Assembly: GCA_959347315.1 (NCBI GenBank)
Contig: OY365813.1
Coordinates: 14,130,016 to 14,194,015 of the forward strand
From: Bimastos eiseni
Lineage: Eukaryota > Annelida > Clitellata > Crassiclitellata > Lumbricidae
Length of the DNA: 64,000 bases
Reading direction: 5' to 3'
In this document: positions 1 through 12,200 of the stretch, piece after piece
Position numbering within the stretch: the stretch's first letter is position 1
Layout of the letters: every line of letters starts with the position of its first letter
Program-made: the position numbers and the translations under genes
The notes under the pieces: model-generated
Told to the model about the DNA's origin: nothing
Database searches by the model: none
What the model saw: only the letters and a program-made list of their open reading frames with translations

Positions 1-597
1 AGAAACTACGTAAATCCTAGCTTGCTGCATCCTACCTTACTCCAGTAACTTTGGTTCCTTGCCTGATAAGTCTCCTTATTTATCTTTAGACCAGGGACTT
101 TTCTTAGGTTATCAGAACTTATAGCAATAGACTTTAAGATGGACTTAATTTGACTATCATCGCATTCAGCTTGGACCTGTGCACAAAAGTACAAACAAAA
201 TGTTGCACCCACAAAATTTCTTGCACACACAATCTCCAAAAAATTAGAGGAAACATTGATTGCAATGGACCAAAGAATCACAGCACGTAGGGAGAGACTG
301 AAGTAACCATTGTATCCATCGCATTAAAACGTCAAAGGACAACCAGATTGCACTGTTCGTTGAACACCTTAAATGCACTTATTCAGATCAGATATAGTCA
401 TGCATGCAGCGCCTTTGTGAGATACCTGAAATGCGCCATATAAATTGGATTGATAAACACACACATATATATATATATGCATGCAGTACAAACATGTGTC
501 AAGTACTTTTTCATGATTCTTGCATAAAGCTTGGCTTGCAAGGGGATTGAATCCTAGTTAAAAATTGCAAAGGTAAACAACCAACAAAACATCCAAT

Positions 598-778
598 GGG
601 CAGAAAATATCTTGCCAACATTTTATGTAGCTTTGTTCTTAATTCCAGAACACCATATGGCAATACCTTGCCAACAGAATGCAGTTATTGCTATAAATTC
701 CAGAACATCATATGTACTGTAAATAGCTTGCCAACAGAATATAGCTATTGTTCTAAATTCCAGAACATCATGTGCTAA
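598..778. repeat. Tandem repeat, about 58 bp, 3 copies
   Basis: Each unit contains TTGCCAACAGAAT, a TAGCTATTG-like core and AAATTCCAGAACATCATATG. The copies have drifted by about 15-25 percent. Confidence 0.8.
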
Positions 779-2410
779 AAGTCTGCATGCAAGTGTAAAT
801 GGAACCAACATGAACTTTCCTTATAGGGACAGACAATCATATTTTAATCCCCTCAGGATATCAATAAAGTTTAAGCAAATTTCTGAGGGTTTTCCATTCC
901 TGGCTTTCCTCAATCCCAACATGTATTTCAGATCCAAAACCACAAAGCTCTTACATCCGTTGGAACAGTCTTTTTCAAACTTTCTTTATTGTACCATAAG
1001 GTAAGACAATCGAATATTGGCATGCCATCAGCTAAGGTCAAATCAAAAACAACAGAGGACCCCTTGCATTTGATAATTAGGGGAACATCGAACGTTCTCT
1101 CGCAGGGTATGGGGCAGAGCTCAACGTCCGACACATGTTGAATCATTCGAAAACAAATAAAGCTAATATTAAAATAATGTAATGGTCGATTATTGAAACT
1201 GACTCTTTCTTGTACCACAGAGCGACACCGAGTGTACCACTGGTGGTCGATTTGAAACCGCTGCGTACAGACAACACACGCAAATATAAACAAAAATCAA
1301 ACACAAGTAAAATTGTCATATTTCAGCCATTTTCAAACACCAAACAAAGAAGAGTAATGCAAATAAGAGATGATGGCAAGGAAATTCCAACAAAATCTCG
1401 TGTCATTCGGGACTCATTTCAACACTTTGACACGAACAGGTCATGAAGTCAGGAACTGCAATATGTGGAAGAAATCACTGTCATGTACTGGAAGTCAAGT
1501 GATGCAAGGAATTACCCGGTGTCATCGTCTATTTATAAATGTTCAATGGATCAGAGACGACTCCTCTTAACTACTTTTGCCATGGAAGCAAGCAAAAAAA
1601 CAGTCAAAATTGATGTCAAGCCAACTGCTATCAATGTACGACAACATAACAACACCAACAGCACAAAACAATAGCCATGAGACAGCAGAGAGAAAAAAAT
1701 ATGTGACTGGCAGAATAATAATGACTAAAACACACTCAAAAGTTTAAAATATACACACAATGGAAAATTCCAAACGAGACGTCATCATGACGAGAAATGT
1801 CATCGTGACGATCGTTTCACGACGATTGTGACGACGACAAAGCGACGAAACAAAGAGACACGTGGAATTGTAAATACCAACAACATATCTACCTATATAC
1901 ACTCTAAACGCCAAACACCAAACACAACGACGACAACGAAAATTCAATCTTAGATTACCAACATGTTGCTAAAAGACAACCAGACTTTGAGGCAGACGCC
2001 AAAGATCGTTGTCACAAGGCAGATCCACATCTTTCCTCCCAGCAGCACATTAACGTAGGACAGTGACTTGGTAGCCGTACGTTAATTTTGACAGCAACGA
2101 TTAACAGTTCCATACTATTAATTATAAAGCTTGCAAAGATATGCTCTTTGCCCTTTATGCCAATCAAAATCAACCAATACTAACACAATTTTCAATGATA
2201 AATACTAAGCAGTCAGTGACTTAGGAGTTTTGCATATATGTCAGAAAACCGTCATAATTTAGATGTTGTATTACCATCCGTGATATTATGATATTTTAAA
2301 TTAGGATAAATCTTCTGTGGCTGAAAGCTCGGCCACACAAGATCTTTGCCCCAAAAACAAACCAATCTTCTACAGCGGAACACGTACAAAATTTGGTGCT
2401 TTAAGACCTC

Positions 2411-2422
2411 TGCGCATGCGCA
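2411..2422. promoter_or_regulatory. NRF1-type palindrome
   Basis: TGCGCATGCGCA is the exact NRF1 consensus and stands out in an AT-rich, CpG-poor region. No associated gene start was found nearby, so function is unproven. Confidence 0.3.
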
Positions 2423-3732
2423 ACCTTTGGCGTATGCACAAAGGTTAGTGTCATTTTTAGACACATGCGAAGAAGTTTTGGCCTCAGAAGCTCCACATTT
2501 TAAATTACCATATGCAAATGCTATGCAATATACCATTAGCATTTAAAGTACCACATGATTATACAGTTACAGTTATTACAATTTATGCAAATTTCAATGA
2601 CAACATTTTTTTCAATCTAATACAGTTACTTCATCTTGAAAGAGTTTTATCGCCATACTCCTCTATCAGTCACTGCAGTCAATATTTTTGAATAAGGCAT
2701 CCCCAGATTCCCCATCAAAACTCTTAATTAAGTTACCAGAACTAAAGTTTTTTTGATATTTCAAAGTCTCTTCATTGACGATTATTTGAAAATATTGTTA
2801 ACCAAGCCAACAGGACAAGGTCTGCACTGATATGCATGAATAATGATGTCCTGCAGAACTGGACAGATAGTGCTTGTGGCACCACAGTGGCTCACTTATT
2901 CCACGACAGTCCATATTTATTCAAAGATGCTTAGGAAAAATTAAAAGTCCAAATTTCAACTTGACCTCGAGGTCGGTTCATTCGCCTACATGAAAACAAT
3001 CAACTGTTTGGCAAAAAAGTATCTCCATGCAATGAGCTCATAATTTTTAATGATTATATTTGATATACATTGTCCCTCTGACTGAAAACAGCATTTGGAA
3101 TAAAAATTAATCCAGAAATCAATCCAGCCATTTAAACACAGTTGTCCATCTGAACTTAGAAAATCACTCTTAGAAGATCAACACCTTAATCACCTTCATA
3201 GGCTTTGACAATCAAACCCGTAACCTATTATTAACCTAGAGTAATTCAACAATACTCTACACACATAATTTTTTATCAAACATAATTTTAACTGTATCAC
3301 TAACTTCAACTTAACAAGTTTACCAACCTTTAAACAAATAATCTGTGCATATTTACGAAGCGATGACGGACTTTCTAGATCACATTAAATTTACATCAAG
3401 CTTTCAATATTAACCAATGCCTTAACAAGACTTAAACCTGTGGAATTCTTATAGCTATTAATATAGCCTCGATTATTAAAGTTAATATGCTGTTAATAAT
3501 TAATTCAGCTTTCAACATTATTGAGCTCACATTGGAAGAGTCTTTGACATCCCACCAGCATAATTGTAACAAAATATCAATAGTTTCTATCAAGAAATTA
3601 AAAGATGCACAATTATTAAAGCATATATTCATGTTGCTGTTGTCTGGACCATGGTCAATTAATCAATCAACAATCGATCAATCAATTAATAATCAATCAA
3701 TTTATCAGTTAGACAATCTATCATACAATCAA

Positions 3733-3879
3733 TTAGACAATCAATTAGACAATCAATTAGACAATCAATTAGACAATCAATTAGACAATCAATTAGACAA
3801 TCAATTAGACAATCAATTAGACAATCAATTAGACAATCAATTAGACAATCAATTAGACAATCAATTAGACAATCAATTC
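3733..3879. repeat. 12-bp minisatellite, about 12 exact copies
   Basis: The unit AATTAGACAATC is repeated with no visible differences (plus-strand reading LDNQ is incidental). It is flanked by degenerate AATC repeats on both sides. It starts about 65 nt past the PTDSS1 stop, so it is likely transcribed in the 3' UTR as the complementary strand. Confidence 0.9.
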
Positions 3880-3943
3880 CATTTAATTAACCAATCAATC
3901 AATCAATCAACCAATTAACCAATTAAAGTCCAGAAGTGCTCAT

Positions 3944-4186
3944 TCAGAACAAAACTCCATTCTGAGGACGATGCTTCAACTTTGACACCGAATCTAAATC
4001 GATTTTTGGTCCGCCAAGAGAGCCACTGCTGGACTTGACGAGGCTCTGTCCACCATTGGTCACCCAGTTGCCCGTGTGGTCAGAGTCCTCATTGTTCAAC
4101 CTAGAAGCATCGTCGTCTTCGGCCGCTTGATGGAGCTGTCTCTTCTTTTCAGCTTCACGAAGTTTTGCATTTTCGTTTTCTTTCCT
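3944..4186 (-). CDS. PTDSS1: PTDSS1 terminal exon 13 (residues 410-489 and stop)
   Basis: Encodes a hydrophilic tail starting [17 protein letters not shown] (charged, helical) and ending [10 protein letters not shown] before TGA. The acceptor is TCTGTTTCAG. The tail is rich in Asp, Ser and Gly. Vertebrate PSS1 also ends in a charged cytosolic tail, with little sequence conservation. A 12-bp minisatellite starts about 65 nt past the stop and so probably lies in the 3' UTR. Confidence 0.85.
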   Translation of the reverse strand, partial: RKENENAKLREAEKKRQLHQAAEDDDASRLNNEDSDHTGNWVTNGGQSLVKSSSGSLGGPKIDLDSVSKLKHRPQNGVLF

Positions 4187-7100
4187 CTGAAACAGATACA
4201 CAGCAGTGTATACTTATTATAAATGTACATCATGTATGTAGGTATGATTGCATGTACAAATGTATGTACATGTGTATGTATGATTTAATGTACATTAAGT
4301 ATATACAGAAGTATGTATATATGTGTGCACAAGTGTATGTATGTATGATTGTGTGTACAAATGTATTTACAAATGTATGTAAACGCATATGTATGCTTGC
4401 ATGTTTGTATGTACATTATGTATGTACATACGTGTCTATGTACGCATGCACATATCCATGCACGTATGAATGTACATATGTAAGTGAATGTAAGCATGCG
4501 TGTGTAGTAAGTCAAATGATGAAGTCCTACCTTTCCCTGCTTAGCAAGGATTGCGCAGACATAGACACAGAGAACGCTGGAACCCATCTGAAAACAAAAA
4601 CAGGGAAAAGGTTACGTTTCCAGGAGGCCTTCGAGACGAGGCACGAATTCGATGTAAAGTGCAAGGTGGCTATGTCAATCGTCTGTATATAAAAGAACAG
4701 TGACAATAATACCAATGTGTGTTGATCTTGTTACACAGCGTCGTTAAACGGCAACTGCCAGTACAACTACTACCACCAAGGCCATGCCGCATCGAGGGAT
4801 CGGCCGCAAGGTACCGAGCGGGAACTATGTCGTTCTACATTAGGCGTCCAACGCCAAGGCTCCCTCCGTTCTTCTTTGCAGGTCGAGCATCTTCAACGAA
4901 TTAATCCCTGTCCCTCACTCTCGGACTTCCATGAGGCAGCGCGGAGCATTCTCGGTTGCTGGCCCTGCAACCTGGAATGGGCTCCCTGTCACCCTCCACC
5001 TTGTGAGAAATTCTCATCAGCTGACCTCCTGATTCTTTTTTGACGAATCGGATCCTGATATTAGTTTGTTGCGGTTTTTGTTAGTTCCACTCCGTGTTTT
5101 ATACCAACCTTAAGACCGTCCTATTTAGCCGAGATTGGGTCAGGAGCGCTTCTGACTACGCCTCGAAGGGGTGCTATATAAATCCTCCAAATAGATACTA
5201 CACCAATGTGCAAATGTACTGTTCCAAGTGGTTCTCTTAACATTTTGTAGGACTGGCTAGAGTAGCTGCCTTGTAATGCAGAGTGCATGGGTTCGAGTCT
5301 TGTATGTATCTGGATATTTATATAATGCCTTATAAGAACCTCTCGATGGCGCTAAACGTAGCTACCGGTCAAATCTAAACAAATGCGATCTGCATAATTT
5401 AGACAATGTTTCTTGGCTGCAAGCGGTGAAAGGTTGCGAATTTGTAATGGAAAAGCATGCCAGAATGATGGTCCGATGCATGAGAAGGCACGGTTTGTCC
5501 GCACCAATGTATTGGAGTGCGGAACCATGAAGTCCCCACAAGCCGCAGCACGCAAGGATCGACGACCAGGCTGGCTGGAGACTGGAAGAGAGAGCTCTCT
5601 GATGCACTCTGGAGCCACTGATGTTCATCCCATGAGGATCATCTTTGAATGTGATCCTATTCTCAACTGGGAGCCAGCGCAACGTTTCACGGATATAGCA
5701 TGAAATATGCGAGTATTTTGGCAGTTTGGTGATGGCCCGGGCAGCGCAGCTCAGGACGGACTGAAGCTGTCTTATCTGGAACTTTGGCAGACCCGCAAGG
5801 ACACCATTGCATTAGTCAAGGCGAGTCAGCACAAAGGAGTGAACAAGATTCATAGTGGCGTCGATTGACAGACTTTGCCGAATGACTCTTCTCCTCTGTG
5901 TTTATGTTCAGACCCGGAAGAAATCCTTCGTGCACTATTACTCTGTGCCATCGATAGATGCCTGGGTCATCAGACAATGGCTCCTAATATATGCGTAATA
6001 ATAATAATGCTGTTGTGGACGATAATGCCATTATGAAAAGCATCAAAGAAACAGTTCTCACATAAAAAACAGCCATGACAATGGAACCAGCAATAAACCC
6101 CAACAAACTGCATTAAAGTTAATACCAATAGGATCCGTTTCGTCAAAAAAGAAGCAAGAGGTCGGCCGTTGAGAATTTCTGGGAATCAGAAGAATTCCGC
6201 TCTTTATAAACGCCATTGTAGCAGAAGCCGAATGGGGGTCAAACCCCTCTGCTCTGACACCCCCACTGACAAATCCGAGAAATCTACTCTGATTAGATTT
6301 CTCGAAGAGATGCTATATCATGTTTAATTGATTGATTGATTGACTGATTGATTGATTCGTTGATTCATTAACTAATACTGAGAATGAAGAGCAATGGCCA
6401 TACCTGGAAGATGAGCCAGTACATGACGTAAAGCATCTGAGTCTGTTTGAAGATCTGAGCACCGAACTTCACACAGACGATGAACTCGGTGAACGTTATG
6501 GCGCTGAAGAAAACACAATTCGTCAGTCAAGTGAAACATAACGTGTCACATAAATAGCAGACTTAAGACAAAAGAAGTCTGTTTAGTACACTCAAACTTA
6601 AGACAAAAGAAGTCTGTTTTGTACACTCAAACTTAAGACAAAAGAAGTCTAGTACACTTGTGAAGCATTATTACGATGAGCTATATAGATGTTTCACTAT
6701 ATTTAGCGACCACAACATGGACTTGGTTACATGGTCTCGATTTATAACACCATTCCACTCAAAGCAAAAAGCTATGCAAAGTGGTGTAAAGTCCTCAAAG
6801 CTACGTGAAGTGGTGTCATGCACCCCAAAGATATGTGAAGTGGTGTTACGTATCCCAAAGATACGTGAAGTGGTGTTATGTATACCAAAGATAAGTCAAG
6901 TGGCATTGTGTATCCCAAAGATACGTAAAGTTGTGTTATGTATCCCAAATGTTACATGAAGTGGTGTTATGTAACCCAACGTTATGTGAAGTGGTGCTAT
7001 GTATCCCAAATGCTCAGTGAAGTCAGTATTTAATATGCTATGTCCTAAAAACTACATGAAGTGGTGTCATATCTAACACTATGTGAAGGGAATGCTGGTT

Positions 7101-9224
7101 ATTGCCAGATATAAGCAACACTTTAAAAAATGGGAGATTTAGTTATCTGAATATCGCCTTCTCCATAGGAAGACATGACCAGACCAAGAATTCCTACTTT
7201 CATCAATTTTTAACATTGGAATTGAAACACAGACAAAGCCGGGTTTGCTGAACACAGGATAAATCAAAAGTTTGATAAGGGCTGTTGTGAAAATGTAGCC
7301 AGGAGAAAAATAAAACCAACAGCAACTGATATTGATAGATGCAGAAGCAGTTGAGAAGACCGGTAATCAGTAATTAGTGAACAATTAGTATTCACTTCCT
7401 TGTTAAATGTGAAGTCCGCACATCAAGTCACAGAGTTCCGTCAAGACTAAACGTCTCATTGTCAAGCAATTGCAAAAGCTAATGCATCTCTCCTAGTTAT
7501 TCTGTGAGATGTGCTATAAAAATAAGAAATACAATACAATCCGTGATTTACATGATGCAATAGGGTAAAGTAAAGCACTCCTGTCCAATGAGAATGTGGG
7601 GATGCACTATGTTCCGTCACCTCATCCCCTCAGCGGGTAATGGACGAACCAGAGGTGCTGCATATGGGACCAGAACCAGTCACTCACTTTCCACCTTATG
7701 AATTATACCACTACATGAAGGCAGCACTTCATGTAATGCAGTCCAACATTTGTATAGCGCCTTTCACAGTCAGCGGCGCACTCAACGGGCTTCTGTGCTT
7801 CAGCCAGAGAATAGGAGATTCTTACGGCATCTCCAGAACTGGTAAGGTGAGAGGGCTAGTTATTCCAGGTGCAGGGACTGTGGAAGACAGTTCCAAGCTG
7901 AGGGACCAACAAGGGAAAGCTCTTCGACTTAGCTGTAGCAGAGCCCATGCGTGGAACAACAAGAGGGCCACGAGTGGAAGATTGCAAGGCGGCCCTTTTT
8001 GGTAAAAAGGACACCATAGTGCAGAAGAACTGAGGTAGGTTGGGGCCACCCCAATTAAGGGCAAATGTGCATAAAAAACTGGTTTCTAGAACTTACCAGA
8101 AAACCCAACACTGTGTTCCAACTCTTTTACACTGAGTGTCAGTCACATAAGAGTAGAACTGTCTGAAATGAATGAAACATTCATTACTTTAATTCAGAAT
8201 GCTAAGAACTCATATTTTAATCATAAAGCAAGTACTTAACTTATAATTAATTCTTACTTACTGACAAACCCTTCAACATATAATCTATTTACATTTGTTT
8301 CTCTTAAATCCGTTCTGACCATTTGTTTTGTCATTGCCAAATAAAATTCACTGTAGATTTCAACATTAAAGAAATACGCTATCAAGATATTAATGCATTT
8401 AAAGCATACTAGATGTTAGCCCATCCTAGAATGGTAAAGCTTTGTTCCCGTGCAAACTATCCACTTCCCCACTCCGATTCCCTCCTTCTCCCTTCTCCTC
8501 CCATTCCTGTCACCCTTCCTTACCTATACCCTCCCTCATCTTCCTATCCCCTACCAATTTCCCTCCACCTCCCAAGTCCCCCTCTCCTCAACTGATCCTC
8601 TCCTGCTCCACCTCTCCCACGTTACTTCCCCTTCCCCTCCTACCAATGCACTTCCTCCCCTCCTCATTTCTCCCATTCCCCTACCTCTTCCACCTACTCA
8701 CCGTCACTTCCTCAGAGAACACTTGCAGCATAAACAGGGACAGTGCAAGAAGATGCTGTCACTTCTATTCATTTTAATAGGAGATGGTATAAAAAAAGTG
8801 CCTGGGAAAAGAATGCAGCTCAGAAGAGCATGTACTAAAAGTGCCTGGGAAAAGAATGCAGCTCATCAGTCGAAGTGTTAAACAGATGTTGTCACACAAT
8901 GAAAACAAAGCAATCTCTTCCGAATGTCATGAGCAAATTGGCTACTGTTCCTGTGAAGGTCACAGTGTCACAGATGCCCTTACCAACATCACAGAGAGAT
9001 TAACACAGATGGCTACCAAGCAAAGGTCATATAGTCATGCAATGGAAATCTTGTGAAGGTGAGCAAACTAACAAAGCTCAAAGATCAGCATATACCTACT
9101 CAGCATGACATTTCTGAACATGTGTATATTTATATATATATATATACATATATATATATACACATGGCTACACATGGCATGGATATATATATATATATAT
9201 ATACACATGTTCAGAAATGTCATG

Positions 9225-9259
<35 letters not shown>

Positions 9260-12200
9260 AATGTATGTATGTGGACACTTACTAAGAAGAACGCTTTGTA
9301 CACAAAAGCAGTTATGGTTGAATACGTTATATTGATTGACGACACAATATCAATTTCAAATGACGGACCACGATTCAAATTTAGAAACGTAGGTAAAGAC
9401 CCATACATATATATAAAGTAGCTCATCCAAATTCTAACTGGAAGAAGAAGTTAATAAACCATGTTTCACAAACACATTACTATTTAAATTTTTATTATAA
9501 TCAATATTTAAACTTTTATTTTGTTGTCATTACAATATACAACTCATTGAGCATTGAGCATTTGCAAATGGTGTATTAAAGACTTCTTACTTATGACAAA
9601 TTGGAGGCCTGAGATAAATTACGATAAATTACGACATCTTCTAATTCCAATCACTGGACGGCTGAAGACATTTCTGGCACCTAAAGAGCAGTCTGCAGTT
9701 AGTGAGTGGATTCCAGTCAACACCTGGTCAACACTGGTCAACATGCTCACCTGGTCAACATGCTCACCTGGTCAACACACTTCCCTGGTCAATGCACCAG
9801 CCTGGTCAACACACTCACCCGATCAACAAACTCACCTGATTGATGGAGCTGAGATGACTGCTATCAGCATCAGTCGACCTATGCAGAGTGGATGGCTCGG
9901 CCCAACGACGAAAATGTGCTTCAGAAAGAATGAGTTCAACTCAACCAGCTGAACGAAGAACGACAAAGAAAAGTCACGTAATTATCTCTTCAGTAACAAC
10001 TTCATGTAAAAATCCCAGTCAAACTGAGGTTTGGTTTACATTCAGTAATTCATGTCAGATGTAAGTAAGTTAAGTATTTTCTATAATGAAACGTCCGCAA
10101 ACGCACAACACGTACAGACAAATTTACAATCAAAAACAGCTTTAGCATAAAAGAGGTATTTTGGATAATCACTTAGAACAGGATTTCAACTCAAGTGGTT
10201 GAAAACACAATTAGGCAAAAGAAGAAATATATTATTCTTTAGATATAATTTAATATTGTATGGCAATGAAGCCAGTACACTGAAGTTAACATTCAACAAC
10301 TCATGAGATCGTTATTAGTATTATAATTAAAGGCAGACTGAATGACCAATTGAGACAGGATTCAAATTCAAGTGACAAAGAAACACTCACAAAGAAAATA
10401 CAGGAAATGCATGATCTTAAGAAGTAATAAATGCGTTTGAAACTTCACGTTATTATTAAAGTCAAGTCCTAGAGGTCAGTCAATTGAGGCGCTTTGCAAT
10501 GAGGTTCTTGCATGCAGCATGGATGTATGTATGTATCTAAGTATGCATACATACATGCATATAGATAACACAACACACACATTACATACTTACATACTAT
10601 ACATGAATCAATCAATCAACATTTATTTGGCAAAGAAACACTCAATAAGCAAAACAGAAATTAATGACAATTATTACCAATTTTACAATTGTTATCGGAT
10701 CGCCCAGGAGACCCAATTAGGCATCGGAATATCCCGCTAGTTAGGGCCACCTGGGATGTTCGAAGTAAAAATAAACGAATGCACCAAGTTTAAGAACTAT
10801 TGCAAGATTGCATAAAAACAGTTCTTTATAAAATATTATCTGAAAGCTTAACTAGACTTAATTAATAACATAGACATCCAAGTCACAGTTGTTGATTCAA
10901 AGCATAATAGTTGGCCCTTTATTAGCACATTGCAACAACGCCAGCCTTGGGACCACAAAGCGGAGTAACCCTAACCAAGGTCACCGTATCTCTCATACGA
11001 TAGTTGGCCCATTATTAGCACATCGCAACATCGCCAGCCTTAGGACTATAAAGCAGAGTAATTTTAACTAAGGTCACTGTATCTCTAATCCATGTTCATT
11101 CAGTATGGCCTCCCTCCAATTAGACCTGAAGTGGTACAGATTTGGAATTAGGCGCAATGGAAGTGGGATGTCATTCCAAACTTAGGCCCTGTGCGTTTTA
11201 TAGATGCGAGCCTAATGTTCATCCTCACATAAGGGATGTAGAAAGTGGGGTTCACTCTTGATAGATGATAATGGCTACCTTGGTGAAGAGGAAAATAATC
11301 TAGAAATTGGCTGGGTAATAAGCTACGGGAGTATTGGTACATGAAGATTCCAATTTGTAGTGTCCGAATTTGTTCAGTTTTTAGTATATTTCTGTTTTTG
11401 AATTCGTGTCCTGTGTGTGCACCATATAGTATGTTTGCTACAAATCTGATTGCTTTTTTCTGTAAAATACTCAATTTCTGTAAATTTGATTTGTAAGCAG
11501 AAGCCCAAACTATATTGCCATATGTTAAATATGGGCAAATGAGAGTATGATATAGGGTTAAGTGGGCCTTAGCTGGAAGTACCTTAGATATTCTAGAGAC
11601 TATTCCGATACTTTTTGCAACTTTAAGTGATATTGCAGATATGTGATCAGTCTTGGATAAGTGCTGATCTACAATAATTTCCAAAAATTTGGTGGAAGAA
11701 ACTTGGGTGATTGGTGTTTCCAGAATTCTAATAATTGGTGAATGCTCAGGTGGAGGCTTTCTGTATGATCTGAACAATATAAAGTTGGTTTTATCTATGT
11801 TAAGGGTTAGTCTATTAGCTACGAACCATTCTGCCATCTTATCTAGTTTAATGTTTGTCTGGCTAATCAGGGTTTCAAGGCAGGAATGGGAATGACATAT
11901 ATTAGTGTCATCAGCAAAAAGTATAACAAATAAAGCCGGAGCTACATTTGGAAGGTCATTAATATAGAGGATGAATAATAATGGTCCCAGGATAGACCCT
12001 TGGGGGACCCCTTACTTTATGGTTAATAGACCAGAAGAGGTGTTATTACAGTGCACTAACTGTTGCCTATCAAACGGGTAGCTTCTAAACCAATTTAGTT
12101 GCATGCTTCGTATCCCGTATATGGATAATTTCTGAAGAAGAATATCAGGGTTTATAGTGTCGAAGGCTTTAGGCAAGTCCAGGAAAATTCTAATGGAATA

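Larger units (their letters stand above)
1..3943. other. Region 3' of PTDSS1
   Basis: No coding exon was recognised. It holds the PTDSS1 3' UTR (3943 downward); AATAAA signals on the minus strand occur near 2916 and 985. It also holds a minisatellite at 3733-3879, a 55-60 bp tandem repeat at 598-778, a TGACG-rich patch with a 13-bp palindrome at 1780-1792, and AT-rich unique sequence. Confidence 0.5.

Noticed and set aside
3487..3918. 143-aa ORF with repeated LDNQ
   Set aside because: Opposite strand of the 12-bp minisatellite next to PTDSS1; repeat-driven and without protein-like flanks.
6785..7075. Possible CRISPR-like or regulatory array of 30-bp repeats
   Set aside because: Contiguous degenerate tandem units without unique spacers, in an animal intron; an ordinary minisatellite.
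9554..9952. Plus-strand 132-aa ORF
   Set aside because: Overlaps PTDSS1 exon 9 and the adjacent minisatellite; the real coding strand is minus.
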